The notes beneath the pieces were generated by a model. That model worked only from the letters and a program-made list of their open reading frames with translations. It was not told the origin of the DNA and did not search any database. This document shows, one piece after another, positions 25,064-33,060 of a stretch of DNA of 36,014 bases (its first letter is position 1; each line of letters opens with the position of its first letter). Both the position numbers and the translations under genes were made by a program. Source of the DNA: QHXW01 sp035297145 (GTDB taxonomy: Bacteria > Acidobacteriota > Terriglobia > Bryobacterales > Bryobacteraceae). The stretch lies in assembly GCA_035297145.1 (NCBI GenBank), contig DATGZN010000079.1, positions 1-36,014 of the forward strand. Direction: 5' to 3'.

Positions 25064-25400
25064 AGCAACATTCTAGGACGTTGAACGTGCGCCCGGGTGC
25101 TGCTCTGCTTTCCCTGCCGCTTGGTACGATGTTGTTTGATCGGAGGGTGCGGCCGCCCAGCTTGTACGGGGCTGTCAACAAAGGCTTCCTGTCAACCGGA
25201 GAAACCGGAGAATTCGCAAGTGAAAACGTGGGGTTCGGCCTCAACCCTGGGGTTGAGCTTGCACCCGGCGAAACTCTCTTTAAAACCGGAGAGCACTAGC
25301 GACGCGCGAAAAACCTGCGGAATGTTGCGAATACGGGCGAGGGAGACGCGGGGCGTTGCTGTCAACAAAACAGCCGCTCGGAGTTGGGGCAGAAAGGTAG
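25064..25400. other. 337-bp spacer at island edge with repeats
   Basis: No gene is seen. It contains a 12-base direct repeat GCTGTCAACAAA at 25171-25182 and 25358-25369, a third partial CTGTCAAC near 25189, three ACCGGAGA-type copies between 25196 and 25292, and a 7-bp hairpin at 25240-25257. It carries the promoter of vsr and is the likely junction between mobile DNA and the tRNA region. Confidence 0.45.
25240..25257. repeat. inverted repeat CTCAACC/GGTTGAG
   Basis: A perfect 7-bp stem with CTGG loop, 144 bases beyond the 3' end of tRNA-Gln. GTTTTC follows on the minus strand about 10 bases later. It may be a weak terminator for the tRNA transcript, but there is no proper T-run. Confidence 0.35.
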
Positions 25401-25474
25401 TGGCTCCCCGGCATGGATTCGAACCACGATTCACGGCTCCAAAGGCCGCTGTCCTACCATTAGACGACCGGGGA
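25401..25474 (-). tRNA. tRNA-Gln (anticodon TTG)
   Basis: A 74-nt gene including an encoded CCA end. The 7-bp acceptor TCCCCGG/CCGGGGA, D arm GTCT...GGAC, anticodon stem GCGGC/GCCGT with loop CTTTGGA (anticodon TTG), and T arm around GTTCGAAT are all intact, with G at the discriminator. It diverges from the selenocysteine tRNA gene across an 80-bp spacer. tRNA genes are common integration points, and this one faces the defence island with its 3' end, as integrated islands usually do. No second copy of its 3' end was found in the window. Confidence 0.95.
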
Positions 25475-25504
25475 AAACAGCTTCGCGGAATGAAGGCTCG
25501 TTTC

Positions 25505-25534
25505 AGTGTAGCCTTGCCGCCGGAGCCGTCGCAA
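25505..25534 (-). promoter_or_regulatory. candidate promoter of tRNA-Gln
   Basis: On the minus strand TTGCGA (complement of 25529-25534) and TACACT (25505-25510) are separated by 18 bases, each 4 of 6 to the sigma-70 consensus. They would give a leader of about 24 bases before the tRNA. Confidence 0.35.
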
Positions 25535-25542
25535 CGATCTGG

Positions 25543-25548
25543 TATTAT
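25543..25548 (+). promoter_or_regulatory. -10-like box of selC
   Basis: TATTAT, 5 of 6 to consensus, lies 7 bases before the first base of the selenocysteine tRNA. No good -35 hexamer was found at 16-18 bases upstream. Confidence 0.35.
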
Positions 25549-25554
25549 CGCCGT

Positions 25555-25650
25555 GGAAGCTAATCTTGGCCGGTGCCGGGCACGGGCTTCAAACCCGTCG
25601 TGCGGTGTGAAAACGTCGCGGGTGGGTTCGACCCCCACTAGCTTCCGCCA
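25555..25650 (+). tRNA. selC: tRNA-Sec (anticodon TCA), selC
   Basis: A 96-nt selenocysteine tRNA. It has the diagnostic 8-bp acceptor GGAAGCTA/TAGCTTCC and 5-bp T stem GTGGG/CCCAC around TTCGACC. The D arm is a 6-bp stem CTTGGC/GCCGGG with a 4-base loop. The anticodon stem is ACGGG/CCCGT with loop CTTCAAA (anticodon TCA). A long variable arm of about 20 bases closes by GCGGTG/CGTCGC, and the 3' CCA is encoded. The host therefore should read certain UGA codons as selenocysteine and have selA, selB and selD elsewhere. No selenoprotein gene is recognised in the window. The gene lies between the island and the radical SAM operon. Confidence 0.95.
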
Positions 25651-25685
25651 TTTCGTCTTTACCGAGCCTGCTATTCTGTAAGATT

Positions 25686-25715
25686 GCGGCGGGTGTACCA
25701 AACCTGCGCCGCCGA
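25686..25715 (+). repeat. GC-rich hairpin upstream of the radical SAM gene
   Basis: GCGGCG pairs with CGCCGC, extended by GGT/ACC after a two-base bulge. It lies 35 bases after tRNA-Sec and 27 bases before the next ATG. It may stop or separate transcripts, but it has no T-tract. Confidence 0.35.
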
Positions 25716-25741
25716 ACGCCGTCTAGAATCTAAAGGGCCGG

Positions 25742-27055
25742 ATGCAAACGGAAGTACGCGACGACACTACTGCCGGAAATTACTTCGTCTCAAATTACCC
25801 TCCCTACTCGTTCTGGACTCCGCAACATGCCGGGGAGGCGTACGCCGCACTCGACCGGCCCGCGGAGGCGGGTACCCCGCTGGGGATTTACGTCCACATT
25901 CCCTTCTGCCGTAAGCGGTGCCATTTCTGTTACTTCAAGGTCTACACCGATAAGGATTCGGACGAGATCAACACCTACCTGGACGCCGTGGTGCAGGAGA
26001 TGGAGCTGTATTCGCGCCGTCCGTTCATCAACCAGCGGACTCCGCGGTTCATCTATTTCGGCGGCGGAACGCCGTCCTACATTTCCTCGCGGCAGCTTGC
26101 GCACATGGTCGAGTCGATGAAAGCCGCTCTCGCGTGGGGCGAACCGGACGAAGTGACTTTTGAATGCGAGCCGGGGACCATTACCGAAGGTAAGCTGAGA
26201 GTCATCAAGGACATAGGGGTCACGCGGCTGAGCCTGGGAATCGAGAATTTCGACGATCAGATTTTGCAAATCAACGGCCGTGCCCACGGATCGAAACAGA
26301 TCGACGAGTCGTATGAACTGGCGCGCTCGATCGGATTTCCACAGATCAATATCGATCTGATCTCCGGGATGGTGGGCGAAACAACGGCGAATTGGGAAGG
26401 TTGCGTAAAACGGACACTTGCGCTTAAACCGGACAGTGTCACGATCTACCAGATGGAGATCCCCTACAACACCACCATCTTTCACAACATGAAAGTGGAG
26501 GGACAGACGGTGGCACCGGTAGCGAGCTGGAGCATGAAGCGCCAGTGGGTGGACTATGCGTTTACAGAATTCGAAAAGGCGGGCTACACAGTGGCCAGCG
26601 CCTACACGGCCGTCAAGGACGCCGCGAAAACGCATTTCGTCTATCGAGATCTGCTTTGGATGGGAGCGGACATGGTGGGGTTGGGTGTTGCGTCGTTTTC
26701 CCATGTCGGCGGCACGCATTTTCAGAATGTGCACGAGTTTGAACCGTACATTGCACAGTTAAAGGCGGGCAAACTTCCCATTTATCGCGCGCTCACCCCG
26801 ACACATGAAGAGCGCATGATTCGCGAATTGATCTTGCAGATGAAACTTGGGCGCGTGCAGACGCCCTATTTCGAGAGTAAGTTCGGGGTTAATATTCAGG
26901 AAAAGTTTGCCGCTCCGATCAGCAGCCTGCGGGAACATGGCTGGCTGAAAGTCGAAGGCAAGACGCTGCGGCTGAGCCGCGACGGCCTGCTGCAGGTTGA
27001 CAAGTTATTGCACGATTTCTTTCTTCCCCAACATCGCACGGCGCGCTACGCGTGA
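25742..27055 (+). CDS. HemN-like radical SAM enzyme
   Basis: A 437-residue radical SAM protein of the coproporphyrinogen dehydrogenase (HemN/HemW) family. YVHIPFCRKRCHFCYF gives the CxxxCxxC ligands for the 4Fe-4S cluster near residues 50-65. FGGGTPSYI is the SAM-binding GGGT motif, and TRLSLGIENFDDQILQINGRAH and INIDLISGM follow as in HemW. The C-terminal part is a HemN_C-like domain. Family members act in haem metabolism, as haem chaperones, or as radical methylases/cyclopropanases in natural product pathways. The following halogenase-like and ligase genes (9- and 4-base gaps) point to the last kind, not to haem synthesis. AAAGGG precedes the ATG by 4 bases. The reaction is unknown. Confidence 0.8.
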   Translation: MQTEVRDDTTAGNYFVSNYPPYSFWTPQHAGEAYAALDRPAEAGTPLGIYVHIPFCRKRCHFCYFKVYTDKDSDEINTYLDAVVQEMELYSRRPFINQRTPRFIYFGGGTPSYISSRQLAHMVESMKAALAWGEPDEVTFECEPGTITEGKLRVIKDIGVTRLSLGIENFDDQILQINGRAHGSKQIDESYELARSIGFPQINIDLISGMVGETTANWEGCVKRTLALKPDSVTIYQMEIPYNTTIFHNMKVEGQTVAPVASWSMKRQWVDYAFTEFEKAGYTVASAYTAVKDAAKTHFVYRDLLWMGADMVGLGVASFSHVGGTHFQNVHEFEPYIAQLKAGKLPIYRALTPTHEERMIRELILQMKLGRVQTPYFESKFGVNIQEKFAAPISSLREHGWLKVEGKTLRLSRDGLLQVDKLLHDFFLPQHRTARYA

Positions 27056-27064
27056 CACAGACTC

Positions 27065-28363
27065 ATGGCTACCTACAGCTCTTATGACGCAATTGTAATT
27101 GGAGGCGGACCAGCCGGGTCCGCGGCGGCGGCAGTACTGGCCCAGAGAGGCCGCAAGGTTGTACTTCTCGAAAAGGAGAAGTTTCCGCGGTATCACATCG
27201 GGGAGTCGCTCATTCCGTACACTTACTATCCGCTCAAGCGCATTGGGATGATCGACCAGATGAAGCAGTCTCACTTTCCTAAGAAGTACAGCGTACAGTT
27301 TGTCAGCATCAGTGGAAAGCAATCGCAGCCTTTTTATTTTTCCCAGCAACTGCATCACGAGGCCGCGGACACCTGGCAAGTGCTACGCAGTGAGTTCGAC
27401 CAAATGCTGCTCAACAATGCGCGGTCCAAGGGCGCCGAGGTGATGGAAGAAACGCTGGTGCGAGAGACCATCGAGGAAAGTGGATCAGTCAGTGGAGTTA
27501 CAGCCGTAAGCAAGAACGGCGTAAGCTACGAGTTACATGCTCCCCTCACGATTGATGCAACGGGGAGGGATGCGTTTACTCTCGGCCGCCGGGGATGGAA
27601 GATACGTGACCCACGCCTGAACAAGATTGCCGTATGGACTTACTACAAAGGCGCGCTGCGCGATCCCGGAATCGACGAAGGCGCTACCACAGTGGCTTAT
27701 GTGCCGGAGAAAGGATGGTTCTGGTACATACCACTGCCGAATGACGTCATTAGCGTGGGTATCGTCGCGGAGAAGGATTACTTATACAGGGACTCACGGG
27801 ACCTGAAAACTATTTTTCATCGCGAGGTGGCGGTGAATAAGTGGATCGAGCAGCACTTGTCAGTGGGCCAACAAGTCGGAGAATATCGTGTCACTGGCGA
27901 ATACTCGTACCGGTCGCGACACTGCGCGGGTGACGGCTTGCTGCTGATTGGCGATGCCTTTGCTTTCCTCGATCCGGTTTTCTCTTCGGGCGTGTTTCTG
28001 GCGCTGCGCAGCGGCGAGATGGGCGCGGACGCCGCCGATGCCGCGCTCACAGCCAGAGATTGCTCGGCAGCGCGATTTCGCGAGTACGGAGAGCAGCTCT
28101 GCAAAGGGATCGAATCCATGCGCCGGCTGGTGTACACGTTCTACGACCACGAGTTTCGTTTCCGCACGTTTCTCACGCGCCATCCCGACCTCAAAGGCGA
28201 GATGACGGATTGCCTGATGGGCAATCTCTGGCTGGATTTTGATCCGCTATTTCAGGCGGTTGCTGAATTCGCCGGCGTTCCGGCGCCCCTGGCTCACGGA
28301 GCGCCGCTAGAGACCGGCCAGGAAGAAACTGCTTCCACAAATGTCAGCATAGACGCTGACTAG
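27065..28363 (+). CDS. halogenase-like FAD-dependent oxidoreductase
   Basis: A 432-residue flavoprotein. GGGPAGSAAA near residue 12 is the FAD dinucleotide motif. KFPRYHIGESLIP near 38-50 is the pattern of the tryptophan/phenol halogenase family, GWFWYIPL near 218-225 fits the WxWxIP halogenase motif, and GDAFAFLDPVFSSGV near 296-310 is the second FAD motif. Members halogenate aromatic or carrier-bound substrates, and others are geranylgeranyl-reductase-like dehydrogenases. A halogenase motif is present but the active-site lysine could not be fixed by eye, so oxidation without halogenation is possible. It lies between the radical SAM gene and the AMP-forming ligase in one operon (gaps of 9 and 4 bases). 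Confidence 0.78.
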   Translation: MATYSSYDAIVIGGGPAGSAAAAVLAQRGRKVVLLEKEKFPRYHIGESLIPYTYYPLKRIGMIDQMKQSHFPKKYSVQFVSISGKQSQPFYFSQQLHHEAADTWQVLRSEFDQMLLNNARSKGAEVMEETLVRETIEESGSVSGVTAVSKNGVSYELHAPLTIDATGRDAFTLGRRGWKIRDPRLNKIAVWTYYKGALRDPGIDEGATTVAYVPEKGWFWYIPLPNDVISVGIVAEKDYLYRDSRDLKTIFHREVAVNKWIEQHLSVGQQVGEYRVTGEYSYRSRHCAGDGLLLIGDAFAFLDPVFSSGVFLALRSGEMGADAADAALTARDCSAARFREYGEQLCKGIESMRRLVYTFYDHEFRFRTFLTRHPDLKGEMTDCLMGNLWLDFDPLFQAVAEFAGVPAPLAHGAPLETGQEETASTNVSIDAD

Positions 28364-28367
28364 TCGC

Positions 28368-29666
28368 ATGCGGTTCTCACACGCTTCGCCTTCGCTCCGC
28401 CGCCTGGCGGTGGAGACTGAGCAACTCAGCAAGCTGAATATGCTCGTGGCGGCATTGCGCACAGGCAACCGATTCTACTCCGGTAAACTCCGCACAGCGC
28501 GTCTGGAATCGGGAGTGCCGAGCCTGAAAGAATTCTCGCAGCGCATGCCCTTTACGCGGAAAGATGAGATCGTTGCCGATCAGCAGAACCACCCTCCCTA
28601 CGGAACCAATCTGACATTCAGTTTGGAATGTTACCGGCGTTTCAATCAGACGAGCGGTACTTCAGGACGGCCGATGTACTGGCTCGACACCATTGAGAGT
28701 TGGGATTGGATGCTGGATAGCTGGCTGCGCGTCTACGGCGCCGCTGGTGTTACGCCGCGCGACCATATTTTTTTCGCGTTCTCGTTTGGACCGTTTCTTG
28801 GTTTCTGGACGGCCTTTGAATGTGCGGCGCGGCTGGGCTGCCTGTGCCTTCCGGGTGGCGGGATGAGCAGCGTCTCGCGATTGCGCACCATGCTCGATAA
28901 CAGCGTGACGGTGCTCTGCTGCACGCCGACCTATGCGATTCGCCTGGCGGAGGTCGCGGAAGAAGAAAAGATCAATCTTTCCGATGCGAAGGTCAAAACT
29001 TTGATCCTGAGCGGTGAGCCCGGCGCGAGCATTCCCGGCACGCGCGCTCGCATCGAAAGCCTGTGGCACGGCGCGCGCGTCCTGGATCATCACGGGATGA
29101 CCGAGACGGGGCCGGTCAGCTACGGTTGTCCGAAGAAACCGGGCGTGCTGCATATCATCGAATCGGCTTTCATTGCCGAGGTCGTCGATCCGGAACGCGG
29201 ACAGGCGGTAGAACCGGGTGAGAGTGGGGAACTGGTGCTGACGAACCTGGGCCGGACCGGGTCACCGCTGCTGCGCTACCGCACTGGCGACGTGGTGCAG
29301 GCGGTGGAGCACTCGCCGTGCGAGTGCGGTACGTACGACATGGCGCTCGATGGCGGCATTCTCGGCCGCACGGACGACATGCTGGTGGTGCGCGGCGTGA
29401 ATGTGTATCCCAGCGCGATTGAGCAACTCGTCCGCGCCAGCGGTGACGTGGCGGAATATCGGGTGGAAGTCCATACGGATCGCGCGCTGCCGGAGATTAA
29501 GATCCAGTTGGAACCGGCGCCGGGTTGTGCGAACGAATCGGGATTGGCCGAGCGGGTGGAGACGGCCATGCGTACGGCATTCAACCTGCGCGTCGCCGTT
29601 TCTGTCGTGCCAAGCGGCAACCTGCCGCGATTCGAGATGAAGGCCAAGAGGTGGGTACGGGTGTAG
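28368..29666 (+). CDS. phenylacetate-CoA ligase-like AMP-forming enzyme
   Basis: A 432-residue adenylate-forming enzyme of the PaaK type. Core motifs are TSGTSGRP near 98-105 (phosphate-binding), GMTETGP near 243-249, YRTGDVV near 303-309, and GRTDDMLVVRGVNVYP near 328-343. RFEMKAKRW at the end carries the likely catalytic lysine. It should activate a carboxylic acid with ATP and pass it to CoA or a carrier protein. No carrier-protein gene is nearby. Its ATG is 4 bases after the halogenase-like stop, so the three genes form one operon. The acid substrate is unknown, but aryl acids are usual for this family. Confidence 0.82.
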   Translation: MRFSHASPSLRRLAVETEQLSKLNMLVAALRTGNRFYSGKLRTARLESGVPSLKEFSQRMPFTRKDEIVADQQNHPPYGTNLTFSLECYRRFNQTSGTSGRPMYWLDTIESWDWMLDSWLRVYGAAGVTPRDHIFFAFSFGPFLGFWTAFECAARLGCLCLPGGGMSSVSRLRTMLDNSVTVLCCTPTYAIRLAEVAEEEKINLSDAKVKTLILSGEPGASIPGTRARIESLWHGARVLDHHGMTETGPVSYGCPKKPGVLHIIESAFIAEVVDPERGQAVEPGESGELVLTNLGRTGSPLLRYRTGDVVQAVEHSPCECGTYDMALDGGILGRTDDMLVVRGVNVYPSAIEQLVRASGDVAEYRVEVHTDRALPEIKIQLEPAPGCANESGLAERVETAMRTAFNLRVAVSVVPSGNLPRFEMKAKRWVRV

Positions 29667-29759
29667 AGCGGACTCCTTCGGTCGCGAGCGGGTACCATCT
29701 CGGGTTTGATAGCCTGATGCGATAAGCGGCGAAGTCTTCCGCTTGGCACGAGGCGAGCA

Positions 29760-32114
29760 ATGGGAAAGTTCTTTCGACGAAGCTACTTCCTGCTGACCGG
29801 TCTCAGGCAGGATCTCTCTTACGGAGCGCGCCGGTTAAGGCGGTCGCCGGGCTTCACGTTGGGAGCCGTCGCAGTTCTGGCGCTTGGTATTGGGGCCAAC
29901 CTGGCGGAGTTTCACATCCTGGATGCGCTCATGTTGCACCGCCTGACGATTCGCGATGCAGAGTCAATCGTGCAATTCGTCCGGAGCGACAAGGAGAAGG
30001 GACCGGCCCTATTCCCGCAAGCGGCCTTCGAGTTCTATCGCGAGAACAGTACGTTGTTCTCTTACATGGTAGGAGAGGCCATTGGCCCGGATGTCATCCT
30101 GGAAACCGACTCTGGCGTCCGATCGATGTTCGTTTCGGGGAACTACTTCACCGCCCTGGGAGCGATTCCCGCGTGGGGCCGTCTGCTGGACGAGCGCGAT
30201 GCGAAAAGCGGAGCGCCATCGGTGGCCGTGGTCAGCTATGAGTACTGGCTGAAGCACCTCGGGGCAGACCCAGGCGTGGTCAATCGGACCCTGCACATTA
30301 ACAACAAGCCGGTACAGATTGTAGGCGTGGGCTCGTACGACTTCGATGGGCTATTTCAACGGCGAAGCGTGGTGTGGCTCCCGATGACGGTCCGGACGGC
30401 GGTCATCCCAGGGGCTCCGGGCCCAGGGGATTTCTCGGGGGCCGACGTTAACATGTATGGCAATCCGAAGCCTGGAGTCTCATTGGCCGCGGCCAAGGCC
30501 GAGTTGACATCGCTGACACGCGAGCTGGCGCGCCAGCAGCCGCGATATTTTCGCGCGGGCGAACGGATTCTAGGCCACCAGGTACAAGGCACCGACAATT
30601 TGTCGCGGATTAACCCCGCGGTATTCATCATCGTCGTACTGGTGTTGCTGGTCTTGTTCTCGGCATGCGCGAATCTAGGAAACATGCTGCTTGCCTGCGG
30701 CCTCGTGCGGGAGCGCGAGATCGAAATTCGACTCGCCTTGGGCGCCGGGCGTTGGCGTGTGTTTCGCCAGTTGATGGTGGAAAACCTGCTGCTGGCTGCG
30801 CTTGGATGCGCCGGCGGATTGTTTGTGGGTTATGTCTTGGCGCGATGGCTGCTGTACGCGGTGGACGCCCCGCCCAACATTCGCGTTGCGATAGACTGGC
30901 AGATTTTGGTGGTTGGCATGTCGTGCATCGCCATTTCCGCGTTCGTGTTTGGCATGCCGCCGGCGCTCCAGTTGATCCGGCGGGATCACAAATCTCGTCT
31001 CGGCCGGCAGATTCTGGTCGGACTGCAGGTCGCTGTGAGCTGTCTTCTGCTGATCAGCTTGGCTGTCCTCACGCACGACGCGGTCCACAGCGCCACGATC
31101 AACCTGACTTTCGATCCCGAAAAGATGATGGTGGTCTATCCGCAAATTTACGTGGAGCACCTGCCCGCGCCGGTTGCGCGACGGAGACTGGATGCTTTGG
31201 TAACGAAGCTTGCTTCACTGCCAGGTATCGATTCGGTAACATCGTCAGTCATCCCGCCTTTCAGCGGCCGCCGAATGGTTGATGCATCGCCGGATCTACC
31301 GCCTGTTTATGCCAACTACGTCGCACCGTCTTATTTCAATACGATGACGGTTCCGGTCCTCCGCGGCCGGACCTTTGTGGCCGGCGATCAGGACGTAGCC
31401 GTGGTCAGTGAATCTGCCGCCCGTGCCATTTGGCCGAGCGAGGACGCGATTAGCAAAACGTGGGGGTTCGGGTCGACTAAGCGCACCATCGTGGGTGTAG
31501 TGAAAGACAGCGGAGTGAATCTGATGTCCGATCCCGACTCAATTGAGGTTTATTTCCCAATCGATGACTTGACCGTCGATCATAGCGCCTTGATTCTCCG
31601 CTCGAAGGTTGACCCGGCTCCGCTGGTGCGTGCCGTTCAGGCTGAGGGCGCCGAAGCCGGCGTGCCAGCCTCCCCGGTCCTTATGCAGACCGCGCGGGAA
31701 CGAACACTGAAGAGCCAGCGGGAGACGATCACGATGATTGGATCACTTGGGCTGATTGCGACGTTGCTCTCCTTCACGGGAATGTTCGCGCTGCTGGCCT
31801 TTGCGGTAGCGCAGAGGACCCGCGAAATCGGCATTCGCATCGCAGTGGGCGCCAGGCCTGGAGACATCATTCGCGCTCTTCTGCGCCAACATACGCCCCC
31901 GGTGGTGAGCGGAGCTGTTCTCGGGATACTATTGGCCATTGCCCTTGGGCGGGTCGAGCGCAGCCTTATATACATTCCCGGCGTTCAGGCGTTTGATCTG
32001 GTGGGCTTCATCGGCGGCCTTGCGTGTTTCGCGATCATCGCAGTGCTTGCGACTTTATCCCCGGTGCTTAAGGCGCTGCGAATTGATCCATCTGCAACAC
32101 TGCGACACGAGTGA
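29760..32114 (+). CDS. ADOP-type MacB-like permease
   Basis: A 784-residue membrane protein of the acidobacterial duplicated orphan permease group. It has an N-terminal LRQDLSYGARRLRRSPGFTL amphipathic segment, then a transmembrane helix (GAVAVLALGIGANLAEF) and a periplasmic MacB_PCD domain. An FtsX domain follows with FIIVVLVLLVLFSACANLGN and REREIEIRLALGAGRWR, then a second PCD domain, and a final FtsX domain (TREIGIRIAVGARPGDIIRALL). There is no ATPase gene beside it, as is usual for this orphan family, so any ATPase would be encoded elsewhere. It is probably an efflux or mechanotransmission component. GAGG 6 bases upstream supports the ATG. It is followed by a 169-bp spacer before the cytochrome gene. 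Confidence 0.9.
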   Translation: MGKFFRRSYFLLTGLRQDLSYGARRLRRSPGFTLGAVAVLALGIGANLAEFHILDALMLHRLTIRDAESIVQFVRSDKEKGPALFPQAAFEFYRENSTLFSYMVGEAIGPDVILETDSGVRSMFVSGNYFTALGAIPAWGRLLDERDAKSGAPSVAVVSYEYWLKHLGADPGVVNRTLHINNKPVQIVGVGSYDFDGLFQRRSVVWLPMTVRTAVIPGAPGPGDFSGADVNMYGNPKPGVSLAAAKAELTSLTRELARQQPRYFRAGERILGHQVQGTDNLSRINPAVFIIVVLVLLVLFSACANLGNMLLACGLVREREIEIRLALGAGRWRVFRQLMVENLLLAALGCAGGLFVGYVLARWLLYAVDAPPNIRVAIDWQILVVGMSCIAISAFVFGMPPALQLIRRDHKSRLGRQILVGLQVAVSCLLLISLAVLTHDAVHSATINLTFDPEKMMVVYPQIYVEHLPAPVARRRLDALVTKLASLPGIDSVTSSVIPPFSGRRMVDASPDLPPVYANYVAPSYFNTMTVPVLRGRTFVAGDQDVAVVSESAARAIWPSEDAISKTWGFGSTKRTIVGVVKDSGVNLMSDPDSIEVYFPIDDLTVDHSALILRSKVDPAPLVRAVQAEGAEAGVPASPVLMQTARERTLKSQRETITMIGSLGLIATLLSFTGMFALLAFAVAQRTREIGIRIAVGARPGDIIRALLRQHTPPVVSGAVLGILLAIALGRVERSLIYIPGVQAFDLVGFIGGLACFAIIAVLATLSPVLKALRIDPSATLRHE

Positions 32115-32283
32115 GCCGATCTGCGGATTTTCTGACATCAGGGAACTAACTGCCGCAGGTCCCCGCAAAATACGCGTGGCCCTGCGCTACTGCTTGGCGC
32201 AAGTGTTTCCAACGTCCCAGGCGCCGCTCACCGGTGACTCGCCTGCGCTACAATCTAGGCTCAATTTCCGCGGGTCGATCGAC
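32115..32283 (+). promoter_or_regulatory. promoter region of the cytochrome/PQQ operon (candidate)
   Basis: The spacer contains a 10-bp palindrome TCACCGGTGA at 32228-32237 and a -10-like TACAAT at 32249-32254. No matching -35 is seen. The palindrome overlaps where RNA polymerase would bind, so a regulator site is possible. Confidence 0.3.
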
Positions 32284-33060
32284 ATGCGCAACCTGGTCAT
32301 TCTGGTCTTGTTAAGTTTCCAGTGCACCGCACAGAATCAGGCCGCTCCGGACGCCGGCGAGAAGCTCTTCCTGGCGCATTGCGCGGTCTGCCACGGACCG
32401 AAGGGGGACGGCGGCAAAGGCACGAACCTTGCCCAACCGCGGCTCCCACGGGCACCGGACGACGAGGCGCTCGCGCGCATTATCACTTTCGGGATCCCCG
32501 GCACCGAAATGCCTTTGACGCGCATGACGCCGCAACAGCTAGCGAGCGTTGTCGCATACGTTCGCTCGCTGGGCCGTGTGCCAGGCGAAACGCTTACCGG
32601 CGACGCGCAGCGCGGCGCCGTGCTCTACCGCGACAAGGGTAACTGCCCGCAATGCCACGCCATCCACGGACGGGGCGGCACACTCGGCCCTGAACTCACT
32701 GGCATTGGCGCGCGACGCAACGCGGCCTATTTGAGGGAGTCACTCACAGACCCTGAAACCTCTATACCGGACAGTTTCAGCTCGTACAAAAAAGTTACAC
32801 TGATCCCGGATAATTTCCTGCAAATACGCGTTGTAACGGAGGACGGGCGCCGGTTTACCGGTGCGCGTGTCAATGAGGATACGTTTTCAATCCAGATCCG
32901 CGAGACTACAGGCCGCATCCAATCGTTCCTCAAAGAAGAATTACGGGAGCTGCACAAGGACTGGGGCAAGTCGCCGATGCCTTCGTACCGCGATGTATTC
33001 TCCAGAACCGAGTTGGAGGATGTGGTTGCCTATCTTGTTTCGCTGCGAGGTGACGAGTGA
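32284..33060 (+). CDS. periplasmic di-haem cytochrome c
   Basis: A 258-residue secreted cytochrome. I start at ATG 32284, as the longer frame from 31939 would run inside the permease. A short signal peptide (RNLVILVLLSFQCTAQ) is followed by two haem-binding sites, CAVCH near residue 35 with a later Met ligand in GTEMPLTRM, and CPQCH near residue 121. The C-terminal half is the region found in 'putative haem-binding' cytochromes of Acidobacteria and Planctomycetes (SLTDPETSIPDSFSSYKKVT, then PMPSYRDVFSRTELEDVVAYL). It should take electrons from the PQQ-dehydrogenase encoded next, with which it overlaps by 4 bases (GTGA). Confidence 0.88.
   Translation: MRNLVILVLLSFQCTAQNQAAPDAGEKLFLAHCAVCHGPKGDGGKGTNLAQPRLPRAPDDEALARIITFGIPGTEMPLTRMTPQQLASVVAYVRSLGRVPGETLTGDAQRGAVLYRDKGNCPQCHAIHGRGGTLGPELTGIGARRNAAYLRESLTDPETSIPDSFSSYKKVTLIPDNFLQIRVVTEDGRRFTGARVNEDTFSIQIRETTGRIQSFLKEELRELHKDWGKSPMPSYRDVFSRTELEDVVAYLVSLRGDE

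Noticed and set aside
25790..26734. 314-codon minus-strand open frame inside the radical SAM gene
   Set aside because: Antisense shadow of a gene with intact CxxxCxxC and GGGT motifs.
31939..32283. N-terminal extension of the cytochrome c frame
   Set aside because: It overlaps the permease C-terminus, and the signal peptide begins at the ATG at 32284.
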